A stretch of DNA of 64,000 nucleotides from an uncultured Christensenella sp. (lineage in GTDB: Bacteria > Bacillota > Clostridia > Christensenellales > Borkfalkiaceae), in contig CAJTYL010000008.1 of the NCBI GenBank assembly GCA_910583855.1, positions 48,564 to 112,563 of the forward strand. The letters run 5' to 3'. The notes beneath the pieces were generated by a model. The model had not been told where the DNA came from, made no database searches, and worked only from the letters and a program-made list of their open reading frames with translations. Each line of letters begins with the position of its first letter. Position 1 is the stretch's first letter. Below are positions 9,654-17,386 of the stretch, piece after piece. Position numbers and translations under genes: made by a program.

Positions 9654-10583
9654 TTATTCCATTACGGCAGCCGCCGCGCCGTAACCGCCCGCTCTGTTGC
9701 CGAGCGTTGCACATTCTATCTTCACCGGCGCGTAATCGGTACCGCCGAAAAGCTCTTCGTCGACGAGCTTCTGAAGTGGTATCGTAAGTCGGGAACCCTG
9801 CGCAGCCACGCCTCCGCCTATCAGAATAACCTGGGGGCGGAAAATGTTTGCCACGTTCGTAAGTCCGCAAGCAAGATACTTCAAATACCAGTTCACAACC
9901 ATACGCGCCGTTCTGTCGCAGTCCATATATTCAAAAGCTGTTCTTCCGTCCGCCGTTGCAAGAGAATAGGTTTTCCACATCTCCGAAGAGGTGTCCTCTT
10001 CCATCGCCCACTTAGTTCTTGCAGTGAGTGCGCGTGCAGAGCAATATACCTCAAAGCAGCCGCGCCTTCCGCAAGTGCAGGCGTTACCTCCGCGCTCTAT
10101 TACCATATGCCCGATTTCGGTACCGGCACCCTTGTAACCGTCAAAAAGCTTGCCGTCAATCACCACGCCGCCGCCGACGCCCGTACCGAGGGTTATCATA
10201 ACGCTGTCCTTATAGCCCTTTCCCGCGCCGAACTTCGCTTCACCCAAAGCAGCCGCGTTTGCATCGTTGAGCACCTTGACGGGAACGCCCAAATTCTTTA
10301 TAAGACGGTCCTGAAGGGGGAAATTTTTCAGTTTTAAATTGCCGGCAAAGACGATAATTCCGTTTTCGTCAACAAGACCGGGACAGCATACGCCTATGCC
10401 GTTCAGCCCCGAAAACGTTTTGCCGGTAAGTCTAACAAGCTTTTCGGCAATCTCTTCAATGCAACCCAAAAGCTCTTCCCCGACGCGAGTGGGAACGCTG
10501 TCCTCACAAACAATTTTCCCCTTTTCGTCTATAACCAAACCTTTTATCGCCGTTCCGCCGACGTCAAGCCCCATATATAGCAC
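9654..10583 (-). CDS. glcK: ROK-family glucokinase
   Basis: 309 residues. Phosphorylates glucose (or a related hexose) with ATP in the cytoplasm. Seen: the N-terminal phosphate-binding motif LDVGGTAIKG, the sugar-binding segment with LNDANAAALGEAKFG, GTGVGGGVV, and the ROK zinc motif CTCGRRGCFE. The start chosen is GTG at 10583, with GAGGTGG just upstream; an in-frame ATG lies three codons later. Glucokinase is the best guess; other ROK kinases share the fold. Confidence 0.88.
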   Translation of the reverse strand: MLYMGLDVGGTAIKGLVIDEKGKIVCEDSVPTRVGEELLGCIEEIAEKLVRLTGKTFSGLNGIGVCCPGLVDENGIIVFAGNLKLKNFPLQDRLIKNLGVPVKVLNDANAAALGEAKFGAGKGYKDSVMITLGTGVGGGVVIDGKLFDGYKGAGTEIGHMVIERGGNACTCGRRGCFEVYCSARALTARTKWAMEEDTSSEMWKTYSLATADGRTAFEYMDCDRTARMVVNWYLKYLACGLTNVANIFRPQVILIGGGVAAQGSRLTIPLQKLVDEELFGGTDYAPVKIECATLGNRAGGYGAAAAVME

Positions 10584-10675
10584 TGTGCCACCTCAGATTA
10601 TTTTTATTTTTATATTTTAAGTATATACCTTCAATTAAAGTCCGTCAAGAGCAATCGTAAAAATATTATCTATTA

Positions 10676-10704
10676 AAAAAGCACGCCGACGCGTGCTTTG
10701 CTTA
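10676..10704 (-). terminator. Terminator after dut
   Basis: Minus strand AAAGCACGCGTCGGCGTGCTTTTTTA: a GC-rich hairpin followed by T residues directly downstream of the dut stop. Confidence 0.7.
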
Positions 10705-11181
10705 TTTGGTACCGGTTGAACCGAAGCCGCCCGCACCGCGAACGGTTTCCGACAGTTCGTCCGATTCGACGAACTCTGCGGTAAGATAGGGCGTTATAAC
10801 TAGTTGCGCTATCCTTTCCCCCGCGACAACCGTCTGCGGAACCGAGGAATGGTTATGTAGCGCAACCTTTACTTCCCCCCGATAGTCGCAATCGACTACG
10901 CCGACTTTGTTTGCGGGGGCAAGCCCTTTCTTGGTCGCAAGCCCGCTTCTTGCATAGATGAGCCCCGCAAAACCGAGCGGAAGCTCAACGGCAAGCCCCG
11001 TAGGGACAAGGACCGTCTCGTGCGGGTTTATATTTAGCTCTTCGTCCACGCAGGCATACAGGTCCGCGCCCGCGGCATATTCACTGCCGTACGAAGGTAA
11101 AATCGCCTTAGAACTCAGTTTCTTTATACCGACTCTCATTTTTTTGATTTTTGAGCCAAATAATTTTACACTGTTTTTCAT
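10702..11181 (-). CDS. dut: Deoxyuridine 5'-triphosphate nucleotidohydrolase
   Basis: 159 residues. Hydrolyses dUTP to dUMP, keeping uracil out of DNA and feeding dTMP synthesis. The five trimeric dUTPase motifs are visible: AGADLYA, ARSGLATK, GVVDCDYRGE, GERIAQLV and the C-terminal GGFGSTG. I chose the ATG at 11181 because AAAGGAA precedes it at good spacing; the ATG at 11139 would fit a standard-length protein but has no RBS. It follows nrdG, consistent with a deoxynucleotide supply group. Confidence 0.93.
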   Translation of the reverse strand: MKNSVKLFGSKIKKMRVGIKKLSSKAILPSYGSEYAAGADLYACVDEELNINPHETVLVPTGLAVELPLGFAGLIYARSGLATKKGLAPANKVGVVDCDYRGEVKVALHNHSSVPQTVVAGERIAQLVITPYLTAEFVESDELSETVRGAGGFGSTGTK

Positions 11182-11202
11182 TTGTAATTTCCTTTAAAAT
11201 CG

Positions 11203-11230
11203 CGTTAGTTGGCGTATATGTATGGGTTAA
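11203..11230 (+). repeat. Dispersed 27-bp gene-end repeat, copy 3
   Basis: CGTTAGTTGGCGTATATG then TATGGGTTAA. The final TTAA contains the complement of the nrdG stop codon. Confidence 0.6.
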
Positions 11231-11760
11231 ACTATCGTAACCTCGTCCCAAAGAATGATTTTATCCTCTTTCAGAGAAGGCTTTAAAAGTATAATCCGCT
11301 GGTTTGCGGAACCGCGAAACTTTAAGTTGAAATCCTTCAAATCCTCAACAAATCTGCCGTCGACGAGGACATCAAGACAGTTAAGCATACGCATAACGTT
11401 ATCCGCGCCGCCAAGCTTGCCGGTGAGCAAATCTTTCTCATAGTCGTAGCCCGTAAACGCCCAAAACGACTTTTCGGGGTAAGCTTTTCTCAACGTCTCC
11501 AAAAAAGGCGCTAAAACCTTTTGATTTTCGGGCTCGAACGGGTCGCCGCCCAACAGCGTAAAGCCCTTTATGTAATCGGGCTTCAGTCCTTCGATTATTT
11601 TTTTTTCGATATCTTCGGTAAAAGGCTCGCCGTAATTAAAGTCCCACGTTTCGGGGTTGAAGCAGTTCTTGCAGTGGTTGCGGCAACCCGAAACGTACAG
11701 GGAAACCCTGACCCCCGGCCCGTTGGAAATATCGTACCATTTTATCGTTGCGTATTTCAT
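11227..11760 (-). CDS. nrdG: Anaerobic ribonucleotide reductase activating protein
   Basis: 177 residues. A radical-SAM enzyme that uses S-adenosylmethionine and a [4Fe-4S] cluster to install the glycyl radical on NrdD. The cluster motif CxxxCxxC is seen as CRNHCKNC near residue 26, and the SAM-binding GGDPFEPEN follows. It lies 37 bp downstream of nrdD. The gap is almost entirely the dispersed 27-bp repeat, whose GGGGGTT end lies just before the ATG and may serve as its ribosome site. Confidence 0.95.
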   Translation of the reverse strand: MKYATIKWYDISNGPGVRVSLYVSGCRNHCKNCFNPETWDFNYGEPFTEDIEKKIIEGLKPDYIKGFTLLGGDPFEPENQKVLAPFLETLRKAYPEKSFWAFTGYDYEKDLLTGKLGGADNVMRMLNCLDVLVDGRFVEDLKDFNLKFRGSANQRIILLKPSLKEDKIILWDEVTIV

Positions 11761-11789
11761 TTAACCCCCGTATATGCCTTAAATAACGG
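11761..11789 (-). repeat. Dispersed 27-bp gene-end repeat, copy 4
   Basis: Plus strand reads TTAACCCCCGTATATGCC then TTAAATAACGG. It fills the nrdD-nrdG gap. Confidence 0.8.
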
Positions 11790-11797
11790 CATTTTTC

Positions 11798-13924
11798 TTA
11801 TAAATGGAGTACTCTTGCCTTAATCTCTTTGGTCTTACCTACGTTCCAGAAATTCTCGCCGAGGTAGCCGCAGGTACGGCGGGTTACGTTCATTTTGCGT
11901 TGGTCTTTATTGTGGCAGACGGGACATTCCCACTCGTTGTCGTCGTTAATCAGTATTTCACCGTCGAAGCCGCAAACGTGGCAATAGTCGGATTTGGTGT
12001 TGAACTCGGCGTACTGAATGTTATCGTAAATAAAGCGTACAACGTCCTCCATAGCGGTCAGGTTCTGGCGCATATTTGGAATTTCAACGTAAGAAATTGC
12101 TCCGCCCGAAGAAATTTTCTGGAATTGGCTTTCAAATTGGAATTTTGAAAATGCGTCGATTTTCTCGCGCACGTCAACATGATAACTGTTGGTATAATAG
12201 CCTTTGTCGGTTACGTCCTCGATAGTGCCGAAGCGCTCTTTATCTATTCTCGCAAAGCGGTAGCAAAGGCTTTCCGCAGGAGTGCCGTAAAGCCCGAAGC
12301 CAAGCCCCGTTTCCTTCTTCCACTTCTCGCAGTGTTCGCGCAAAACCGTCATTACTTTAACGGCGAATTTACAGCCCTCTTCGGTGGTGTGGGATACGCC
12401 CTTGACAAGCTTCGTCAACTCGTAGAGCCCTATATATCCCAAAGATATAGTTGAATAACCGTCTAAAAGGTACTTGTCGATTTTTTCTCCGCTTTGCAGT
12501 CTTGCAATCGCGCCATACTGCCAATGCACGGGAGAAACGTCGCTCGTTATACCCATAAGCGCGTTATGGCGACACATCAAAGCCTGATAGCACAGGTCAA
12601 GCCTTTCTTCCAAAATTTCCCAGAATTTCTTTTCGTCGCCTTTTGCAAGTATGCCGCATTGAGGAAGATTGATTGAAACTACGCCCTGGTTAAACCTGCC
12701 TTCAAACTTGTAATTGCCGTTTTCGTCTTTCCACGGGGATAAGAACGATCGACACCCCATAGGCGAGAACACGTTTCCTTCGTAATGCTCGCGCATTTTC
12801 TTTGCGGAGATATAGTCTGGATAGAGACGCTTTGAAGAGCATTTAACCGCAAGTTTGGTAAGATAGTCGTACTTCCCGCCCTTTAAACAGTTGTTTTCGT
12901 CCAAGACGTAAATGAGCTTGGGGAAAGCAGGAGTTACGTAAACGCCTTTCTCGTTCTTTATACCCTGATAACGCTGTTCGAGTATTTCCCCGATGATCAT
13001 TGCGTTTTCTTCTATGTATTCGTCTTTTTCGTCAAGGTATAAAAACAGCGTTACGAACGGCGACTGCCCGTTGGTAGTCATAAGCGTGTTAATCTGATAC
13101 TGAATAGTTTGTACACCCGCTTTAAGCGCTTCCTTTACGCGCATATCCACAAAGTGTTTCTTTGTCTCGGCACTGAGCGTGTCGCCGAACTCTTCCTCGC
13201 ACTGTATTACATACTTGTCCTTCGTGCGCCTTAAATATTTGCCGAGGTGCGCCATATTGACGGACTGCCCGCCGTACTGTGAGGACGCAACCGACGCGAT
13301 AATCTGCGTCGTAATGGTACATGCCGTCTGGAAGGATTTGGGACTTTCAATCATCTTGCCGTTCATAACGGTGCCGTTTTCAAGCATATCTTTTATATTT
13401 ATAAGACAGCAGTTGAAAATAGGTTGCAAAAAGTAGTCCGCATCGTGAAAATGAATTGCGCCCTCTTCGTGCGCCTTGGAGATATGTTCGGGAAGCAGAA
13501 TACGCTTCGTAAGGTCCTTGGATACCTCGCCCGCAATGAGGTCGCGCTGTGTAGCCGCGGTGCGGGCGTTCTTGTTGGAATTCTCCTCCATAACGTCTTT
13601 ATTGGAATTTCTTATAAGCGAAAGTATACTCTCGTCCGTAGTATTTGCCTTACGGATTAAAGCGCGTTCGTACCGATAGAGAATGTACGACTTCATAAGC
13701 TGATACTTCTGAAGCTCCATCAGCTTCTCTTCCACCATATCCTGAATGTCTTCAACGAGCATTCTCTTTCTGTGGCGGGAAGCGATTTCGTCAACGATAG
13801 CCTCAATCTGCGCGTCGGTAATCCTGTCCTCGAAGTCAACGGCAGAATTCGCCTTGCCGATTGCAACCGTAATTTTCTTCCTGTCGAATTCGCACGTAGT
13901 GCCGTCGCGCTTGATAACTTTCAT
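11798..13924 (-). CDS. nrdD: Anaerobic ribonucleoside-triphosphate reductase
   Basis: 708 residues. Oxygen-sensitive glycyl-radical enzyme that reduces ribonucleoside triphosphates. Domains: an N-terminal ATP-cone (residues 1-90, allosteric site), the large barrel domain, a zinc site near the C-terminus (CHVCG and CPVC), and the glycyl-radical motif RRTCGYLG. I chose ATG 13924 because GGAGGAAA precedes it; an in-frame ATG eight codons upstream has none. Forms an operon with nrdG. The promoter region carries NrdR boxes, so repression by NrdR-(d)ATP is expected. Confidence 0.96.
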   Translation of the reverse strand: MKVIKRDGTTCEFDRKKITVAIGKANSAVDFEDRITDAQIEAIVDEIASRHRKRMLVEDIQDMVEEKLMELQKYQLMKSYILYRYERALIRKANTTDESILSLIRNSNKDVMEENSNKNARTAATQRDLIAGEVSKDLTKRILLPEHISKAHEEGAIHFHDADYFLQPIFNCCLINIKDMLENGTVMNGKMIESPKSFQTACTITTQIIASVASSQYGGQSVNMAHLGKYLRRTKDKYVIQCEEEFGDTLSAETKKHFVDMRVKEALKAGVQTIQYQINTLMTTNGQSPFVTLFLYLDEKDEYIEENAMIIGEILEQRYQGIKNEKGVYVTPAFPKLIYVLDENNCLKGGKYDYLTKLAVKCSSKRLYPDYISAKKMREHYEGNVFSPMGCRSFLSPWKDENGNYKFEGRFNQGVVSINLPQCGILAKGDEKKFWEILEERLDLCYQALMCRHNALMGITSDVSPVHWQYGAIARLQSGEKIDKYLLDGYSTISLGYIGLYELTKLVKGVSHTTEEGCKFAVKVMTVLREHCEKWKKETGLGFGLYGTPAESLCYRFARIDKERFGTIEDVTDKGYYTNSYHVDVREKIDAFSKFQFESQFQKISSGGAISYVEIPNMRQNLTAMEDVVRFIYDNIQYAEFNTKSDYCHVCGFDGEILINDDNEWECPVCHNKDQRKMNVTRRTCGYLGENFWNVGKTKEIKARVLHL

Positions 13925-13957
13925 ATAAGTTTCCTCCGAATAGTGCAAGTAAAAACA

Positions 13958-13986
13958 ATTCTACCACTTATTTTGTGGTTTGTCAA
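13958..13986 (-). promoter_or_regulatory. Promoter of nrdDG
   Basis: Minus strand -35 TTGACA (13986-13981), 17-base spacer, -10 TAGAAT (13963-13958). Confidence 0.8.
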
Positions 13987-13997
13987 TACCGCCAAAT

Positions 13998-14011
13998 ACA
14001 ATATATTGTGT
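13998..14011. promoter_or_regulatory. NrdR box 1
   Basis: ACAATATATTGTGT, close to the NrdR consensus ACACTATATATAGTGT. It lies immediately upstream of the nrdD -35 element. Confidence 0.75.
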
Positions 14012-14108
14012 TAATTGTCAAAAAATTACTTGTCTCCGCCACTGCCGTATCTTGGGCGCAGCAAAGACAAGTATAATACTTACGGAACTCAGTGTCAAGT
14101 GTTGGGCT

Positions 14109-14122
14109 ACAATATCTTGTGT
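14109..14122. promoter_or_regulatory. NrdR box 2
   Basis: ACAATATCTTGTGT. It is spaced 33 bp (about three helical turns) from box 3, the usual arrangement for NrdR pairs. Confidence 0.6.
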
Positions 14123-14141
14123 GAAAATTTTGAACACCGCA

Positions 14142-14155
14142 ACTAAATATTGTGT
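14142..14155. promoter_or_regulatory. NrdR box 3
   Basis: ACTAAATATTGTGT; its right half matches the consensus best. Confidence 0.5.
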
Positions 14156-14261
14156 AACAAAAAACAGCGGCAAATCCACGAAAACGCGCCCAAAACGCTG
14201 TTTTTTCGCAAAAAACGAGCAAAAAACTAAAACGAAATTTACAAAAACATTGTTTAACCTG

Positions 14262-14290
14262 TTGCTTTTCCACATAACAAGATTTACAAT
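14262..14290 (+). promoter_or_regulatory. Leaderless-type promoter of the lipase gene
   Basis: -35 TTGCTT, 17-base spacer, -10 TACAAT, then TTTATT and the ATG. The ATG falls at the expected transcript start. Confidence 0.65.
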
Positions 14291-14296
14291 TTTATT

Positions 14297-15076
14297 ATGA
14301 AAAACAAGTATCCGATAGTTCTCGTACACGGAATAATGTTAAAGGACGTTAAATTTTTTAAAGCTTTCGGGCGGATAAAAAAATTTTTGAAAAAGTCCGG
14401 TTATACGGTATATACGGCAAACACGGACGGGTTCGGCACGATAGAACACAACGCCGCGCAACTCAAATCCGAAATCGAAACAATTATCGCCGCCGAAAAC
14501 AGCGAAAAAGTCAACGTCGTCGCCCACTCAAAGGGCGGGCTTGACGCAAAATATATGATTAAAAACCTCAATATGGAGGACAAGGTCGCGTCGCTCACCA
14601 CGCTTTGCACACCGCACAAAGGGTCGCAGATAGCCACAAAACTTCTTAACCTCCCAAAACCCGTAAAAAAGTTCATAGCATTCTGGATAAACACCGCATA
14701 TAAAATGTTCGGAGATAAAAAACCAGACTCCCTTGCAGTCTGTATACAGCTTCAAAAGGTCGATAACGACGAAATTGCGCCGTCGGGACTTTCAGACAAA
14801 GTGTATTGCCAAAGCTATTCGTCAAGGCTATTAAAGGGAAAAGACGACTTTATAATGGGAATACCCCTTTTCTTTTCAAAAAAATACGAAAAAGATTTAA
14901 CCGACGGCCTCGTTTCAGTAGAATCGGCGAAGTTCGGAGAATACAGGGGCGACTGCGTGGAAGGTTCGGTGTCCCATTCGGAAATCGCAGGTTTTATGGT
15001 CAAAAAAAAGAAAAAGGAAAAAATTTACGCGTTTTATTTGCAGCTTGCAGACGAACTTGCGCAAATGGGATTTTAA
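14297..15076 (+). CDS. Lipase-like alpha/beta hydrolase
   Basis: 259 residues. The N-terminus VLVHGIM is the oxyanion-hole loop typical of triacylglycerol lipases. The nucleophile elbow is AHSKGG (Ser near residue 79), followed by TLCTPHKGS as in bacterial lipases of the LipA/EstA type. A candidate catalytic His is in VSHSE near residue 227. There is no signal peptide, so it should act inside the cell or on internal membranes. No RBS precedes the ATG. The substrate is unknown. Confidence 0.8.
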   Translation: MKNKYPIVLVHGIMLKDVKFFKAFGRIKKFLKKSGYTVYTANTDGFGTIEHNAAQLKSEIETIIAAENSEKVNVVAHSKGGLDAKYMIKNLNMEDKVASLTTLCTPHKGSQIATKLLNLPKPVKKFIAFWINTAYKMFGDKKPDSLAVCIQLQKVDNDEIAPSGLSDKVYCQSYSSRLLKGKDDFIMGIPLFFSKKYEKDLTDGLVSVESAKFGEYRGDCVEGSVSHSEIAGFMVKKKKKEKIYAFYLQLADELAQMGF

Positions 15077-15081
15077 AACGG

Positions 15082-15115
15082 CAAGCCGCCGCGCTCAATG
15101 CGCGGCGGACCGTCT
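15082..15115. terminator. Convergent terminator between lipase and HNH genes
   Basis: CCGCCGCGC-TCAAT-GCGCGGCGG followed by a T-rich stretch; usable from both strands. Confidence 0.75.
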
Positions 15116-15550
15116 TTAATTTTTAACAAATTTTTTCAAATAAGTCAAATCAAGCTTCCATTCGGGTATGCGGTTGCGGCGGCGATGCGCCTCCGTCGCC
15201 TCGCCCAAAGCCTTGCGGTATTCAGCGTAGGTGCAGCCGTTCACTTTCATAAAATGTCTGCTTGCGCGTTCCTCACCGCCCGTCAACGTGGTTCTGCCGA
15301 TATGGATAACCTCGTGGCAGCTTTTGCACACGGCGATAACGTTTTTAAGCTTCTGCAGGGCGTTCTTTTCATCGTATTCCCACTGCTCGTGCGCCTCTAA
15401 ACGCGCCGATACACCCCCGCATATGCTGCATTTACCGCCTGCGCGGGCATAAGCTTCCTTTCGCACGACGTCCCATTGCGCCGGTGTGAGCAGACTTCTT
15501 AAATTACTGTACCAACAACTGTCGGGCACCATTTCAAATTCCAACTTCAT
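15116..15550 (-). CDS. HNH endonuclease domain protein
   Basis: 144 residues. The HNH core has two zinc knuckles, CSICG near residue 41 and CKSCH near residue 75, and between them AHEQWEYDE, where the H is the likely first catalytic His. The C-terminal 50 residues are basic. These features point to a DNA nuclease, but HNH proteins of this size are often stand-alone with unknown roles. The ATG has no RBS; it sits 6 bp after a good -10 element. It is divergent from the next plus-strand operon. Confidence 0.8.
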   Translation of the reverse strand: MKLEFEMVPDSCWYSNLRSLLTPAQWDVVRKEAYARAGGKCSICGGVSARLEAHEQWEYDEKNALQKLKNVIAVCKSCHEVIHIGRTTLTGGEERASRHFMKVNGCTYAEYRKALGEATEAHRRRNRIPEWKLDLTYLKKFVKN

Positions 15551-15556
15551 ATTTAA

Positions 15557-15585
15557 GTTATATCATAAAATTCAATTATTTTCAA
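15557..15585 (-). promoter_or_regulatory. Leaderless-type promoter of the HNH gene
   Basis: Minus strand -35 TTGAAA, 17-base spacer, -10 TATAAC, then TTAAAT and the ATG. Confidence 0.65.
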
Positions 15586-15592
15586 GAAAAAC

Positions 15593-15621
15593 TTGACGGA
15601 ACAGACGCCATAGCTTAAAAT
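15593..15621 (+). promoter_or_regulatory. Leaderless-type promoter of the 15628 gene
   Basis: -35 TTGACG, 17-base spacer, -10 TAAAAT, then ATTAAT and the ATG. Confidence 0.65.
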
Positions 15622-15627
15622 ATTAAT

Positions 15628-16236
15628 ATGCCTAATTTAAATACCGAAGAAATAAAAAAACTGAAAAAGGGAGAGCTGTGGGGTCTGATTGCACTGTCTT
15701 TCGCCGGGATTAGTTGCGTTGCCGCAATCGTTTTTTTTGCCCTTGCGATAGCCCGCCCCGACGACGGTTTTCGCATATACGGTTCGATTTTATGCGCGCC
15801 TCTCAGCATCTTTGCCGCGGTTGCGGCGGTTTGCAATCTTAAATACGGCAGAGCGATTGATAAAATTATCAAAAACTACGTGCGCGAAGTTTTTATCGAA
15901 AACGCCGCGCTTATGCACCCCGAGCGCGACAGTCTAACCTATTATATTTCCAACGACGGATGGGAATTTTCCATCAAAGCAAATAACTTCAAGGAACGGA
16001 TAATCTTTGATTTCTCGGCATTCGGCAAGCTTTCGGCTATAAGAAAGTCAAGCGTTACGACGACTATAATCGAAAGACTCGAATGGTCGTACTGCCGTCT
16101 TTACGAACGCGGCGGAACATACAAGACCGTATCTTACGCCGTGATTAAGAGCGGAAAACAAGGTAAAACATTCAATATAATCGAAAACGGCACGCCCGAC
16201 AAAAAGGCGTACAAGGACTATAAAAAACAGCAGTGA
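15628..16236 (+). CDS. Two-TM membrane protein of unknown function
   Basis: 202 residues, not recognised. A short charged N-terminus is followed by two hydrophobic segments (about residues 18-42 and 50-70) and a soluble domain of about 130 residues, which should be cytoplasmic. No catalytic motif is seen. Its stop overlaps the start of the RimK-like gene (GTGA), so the two are translationally coupled. It may be an accessory to that ligase, but this is only inferred from coupling. Confidence 0.8.
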   Translation: MPNLNTEEIKKLKKGELWGLIALSFAGISCVAAIVFFALAIARPDDGFRIYGSILCAPLSIFAAVAAVCNLKYGRAIDKIIKNYVREVFIENAALMHPERDSLTYYISNDGWEFSIKANNFKERIIFDFSAFGKLSAIRKSSVTTTIIERLEWSYCRLYERGGTYKTVSYAVIKSGKQGKTFNIIENGTPDKKAYKDYKKQQ

Positions 16237-17114
16237 AAAGAGCGGTTATTATTATTAATGCATACTCCGCCCTCCCCACGGGGCTGAACCAAGCCGAACG
16301 GCTTAAATCCGAATTCGAACGCTTAGGCGTATCTGCGGATATAAGACGAAACGGCTTTTTTGCGAGCCTTGACGACGGCGGCAAGCTTGTAAACACGCTT
16401 TGCGGCTACGACTTCTGCGTATACCTCGATAAGGACAAATACGCCTCCGCCATTCTGGAAATGAGCGGCTTGCGGCTTTTCAACAGCCACGCCGCCGTAC
16501 GCGTGTGCGACGATAAAGCGGAAACGCACCTTGCGCTTTCGGGTCGAGGGATACCAATGCCGCAGACCGTCCCTGGAACTCTTTGCTACGACCCGCAGGC
16601 AAAGATAAAGGAGAAAGATATCTTTTTTTTGGAAAAAACCTTCGGCTACCCGATAGTAGTCAAAGAAAGCTACGGCTCGTTGGGTAAAGGAGTCTACAAG
16701 GCGGATAACCGCACGGAGCTTGAGGTGCTGTGCGAAAAATTGAAATGCACCCCTCATCTCTTCCAACGGTTTATTTCTTCAAGCGCGGGCAAGGATATTC
16801 GCGTTATTGCGATAGGGGGCAAAGCTGTTGCTGCAATGGAGCGCAAATCGGATACCGACTTTCGCTCCAACTTAGAGCTGGGCGGCACGGCAAAATCGAT
16901 AAAAATAAGCGATAGCCTACGGAATATATGCGAATTAACGGCAAAAACTTTAAAACTCGATTATTGCGGAATCGACGTTTTACACGGCGAAAACGGGGGC
17001 TATTTGGTATGCGAAGTCAACTCCAACGCCTTTTTCGGGGGTATAGAGCGGGTTACCGGCGTGAATATAGCCCGCCTTTACGCGGAATATATCTGCAAGC
17101 AAATATACGGTTAA
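16233..17114 (+). CDS. RimK-like ATP-grasp ligase
   Basis: 293 residues. ATP-grasp fold of the RimK/LysX/CofF type, which joins an amino acid (often Glu) to a peptide, protein or cofactor. Seen: the Gly-rich nucleotide loop ESYGSLGKGV, KDIRVIAIGG in the second half, and the Mg-binding CEVNSNAFFGGIE near the C-terminus (residues about 260-273). Starts with GTG inside the previous gene's stop (GTGA). The acceptor is unknown. The dispersed repeat overlaps its stop codon. Confidence 0.82.
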   Translation: MKRAVIIINAYSALPTGLNQAERLKSEFERLGVSADIRRNGFFASLDDGGKLVNTLCGYDFCVYLDKDKYASAILEMSGLRLFNSHAAVRVCDDKAETHLALSGRGIPMPQTVPGTLCYDPQAKIKEKDIFFLEKTFGYPIVVKESYGSLGKGVYKADNRTELEVLCEKLKCTPHLFQRFISSSAGKDIRVIAIGGKAVAAMERKSDTDFRSNLELGGTAKSIKISDSLRNICELTAKTLKLDYCGIDVLHGENGGYLVCEVNSNAFFGGIERVTGVNIARLYAEYICKQIYG

Positions 17115-17139
17115 CCCCCATATATTCATTAAATATCGC
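17111..17139 (-). repeat. Dispersed 27-bp gene-end repeat, copy 5
   Basis: GTTAACCCCCATATATTC then ATTAAATATCG. It contains the stop codon of the RimK-like gene. Confidence 0.6.
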
Positions 17140-17179
17140 GCTATTGTATATTTTTTGACGGGTTGCTCAAGCTACTGAT

Positions 17180-17344
17180 ATGAGCAAACGCAAGCATAAC
17201 AAAATGATTGAGGATATATTTGAAAAGTGCGTCAGCGCGAACGAATGCACGGGGCTTTTTCAAAAGGTTTCCCTCGACCCCGACGAGGTCAAAAAATTTC
17301 ACGAAATGTATAATAACATAGATGGCAAAGACAGCGTAGAATAA
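17180..17344 (+). CDS. Small hypothetical protein, 54 aa
   Basis: Encodes 54 residues with a basic N-terminus (MSKRKHNK) and an amphipathic middle containing two Cys. No known motif. No RBS is visible; a TTGACG element lies 25 bp upstream. It ends just before a strong terminator, which supports a real transcript. A later start at 17204 is possible. Confidence 0.45.
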   Translation: MSKRKHNKMIEDIFEKCVSANECTGLFQKVSLDPDEVKKFHEMYNNIDGKDSVE

Positions 17345-17348
17345 TGAT

Positions 17349-17386
17349 AAGGCGCCGCCCGCAGTTGCGGGCGGCGCTTTCGTTTT
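17349..17386. terminator. Terminator between the small ORF and glpK
   Basis: GGCGCCGCCCGCAG-TT-GCGGGCGGCGCT followed by TTCGTTTT; bidirectional. Confidence 0.8.

Larger units (their letters stand above)
13925..14296. other. Divergent regulatory region, 372 bp
   Basis: No gene is seen. It holds the nrdD promoter, three NrdR boxes and the lipase promoter. A GACAAGT/ACTTGTC inverted pair (around 14029-14074) sits between boxes 1 and 2 and could form a long stem. Confidence 0.6.
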
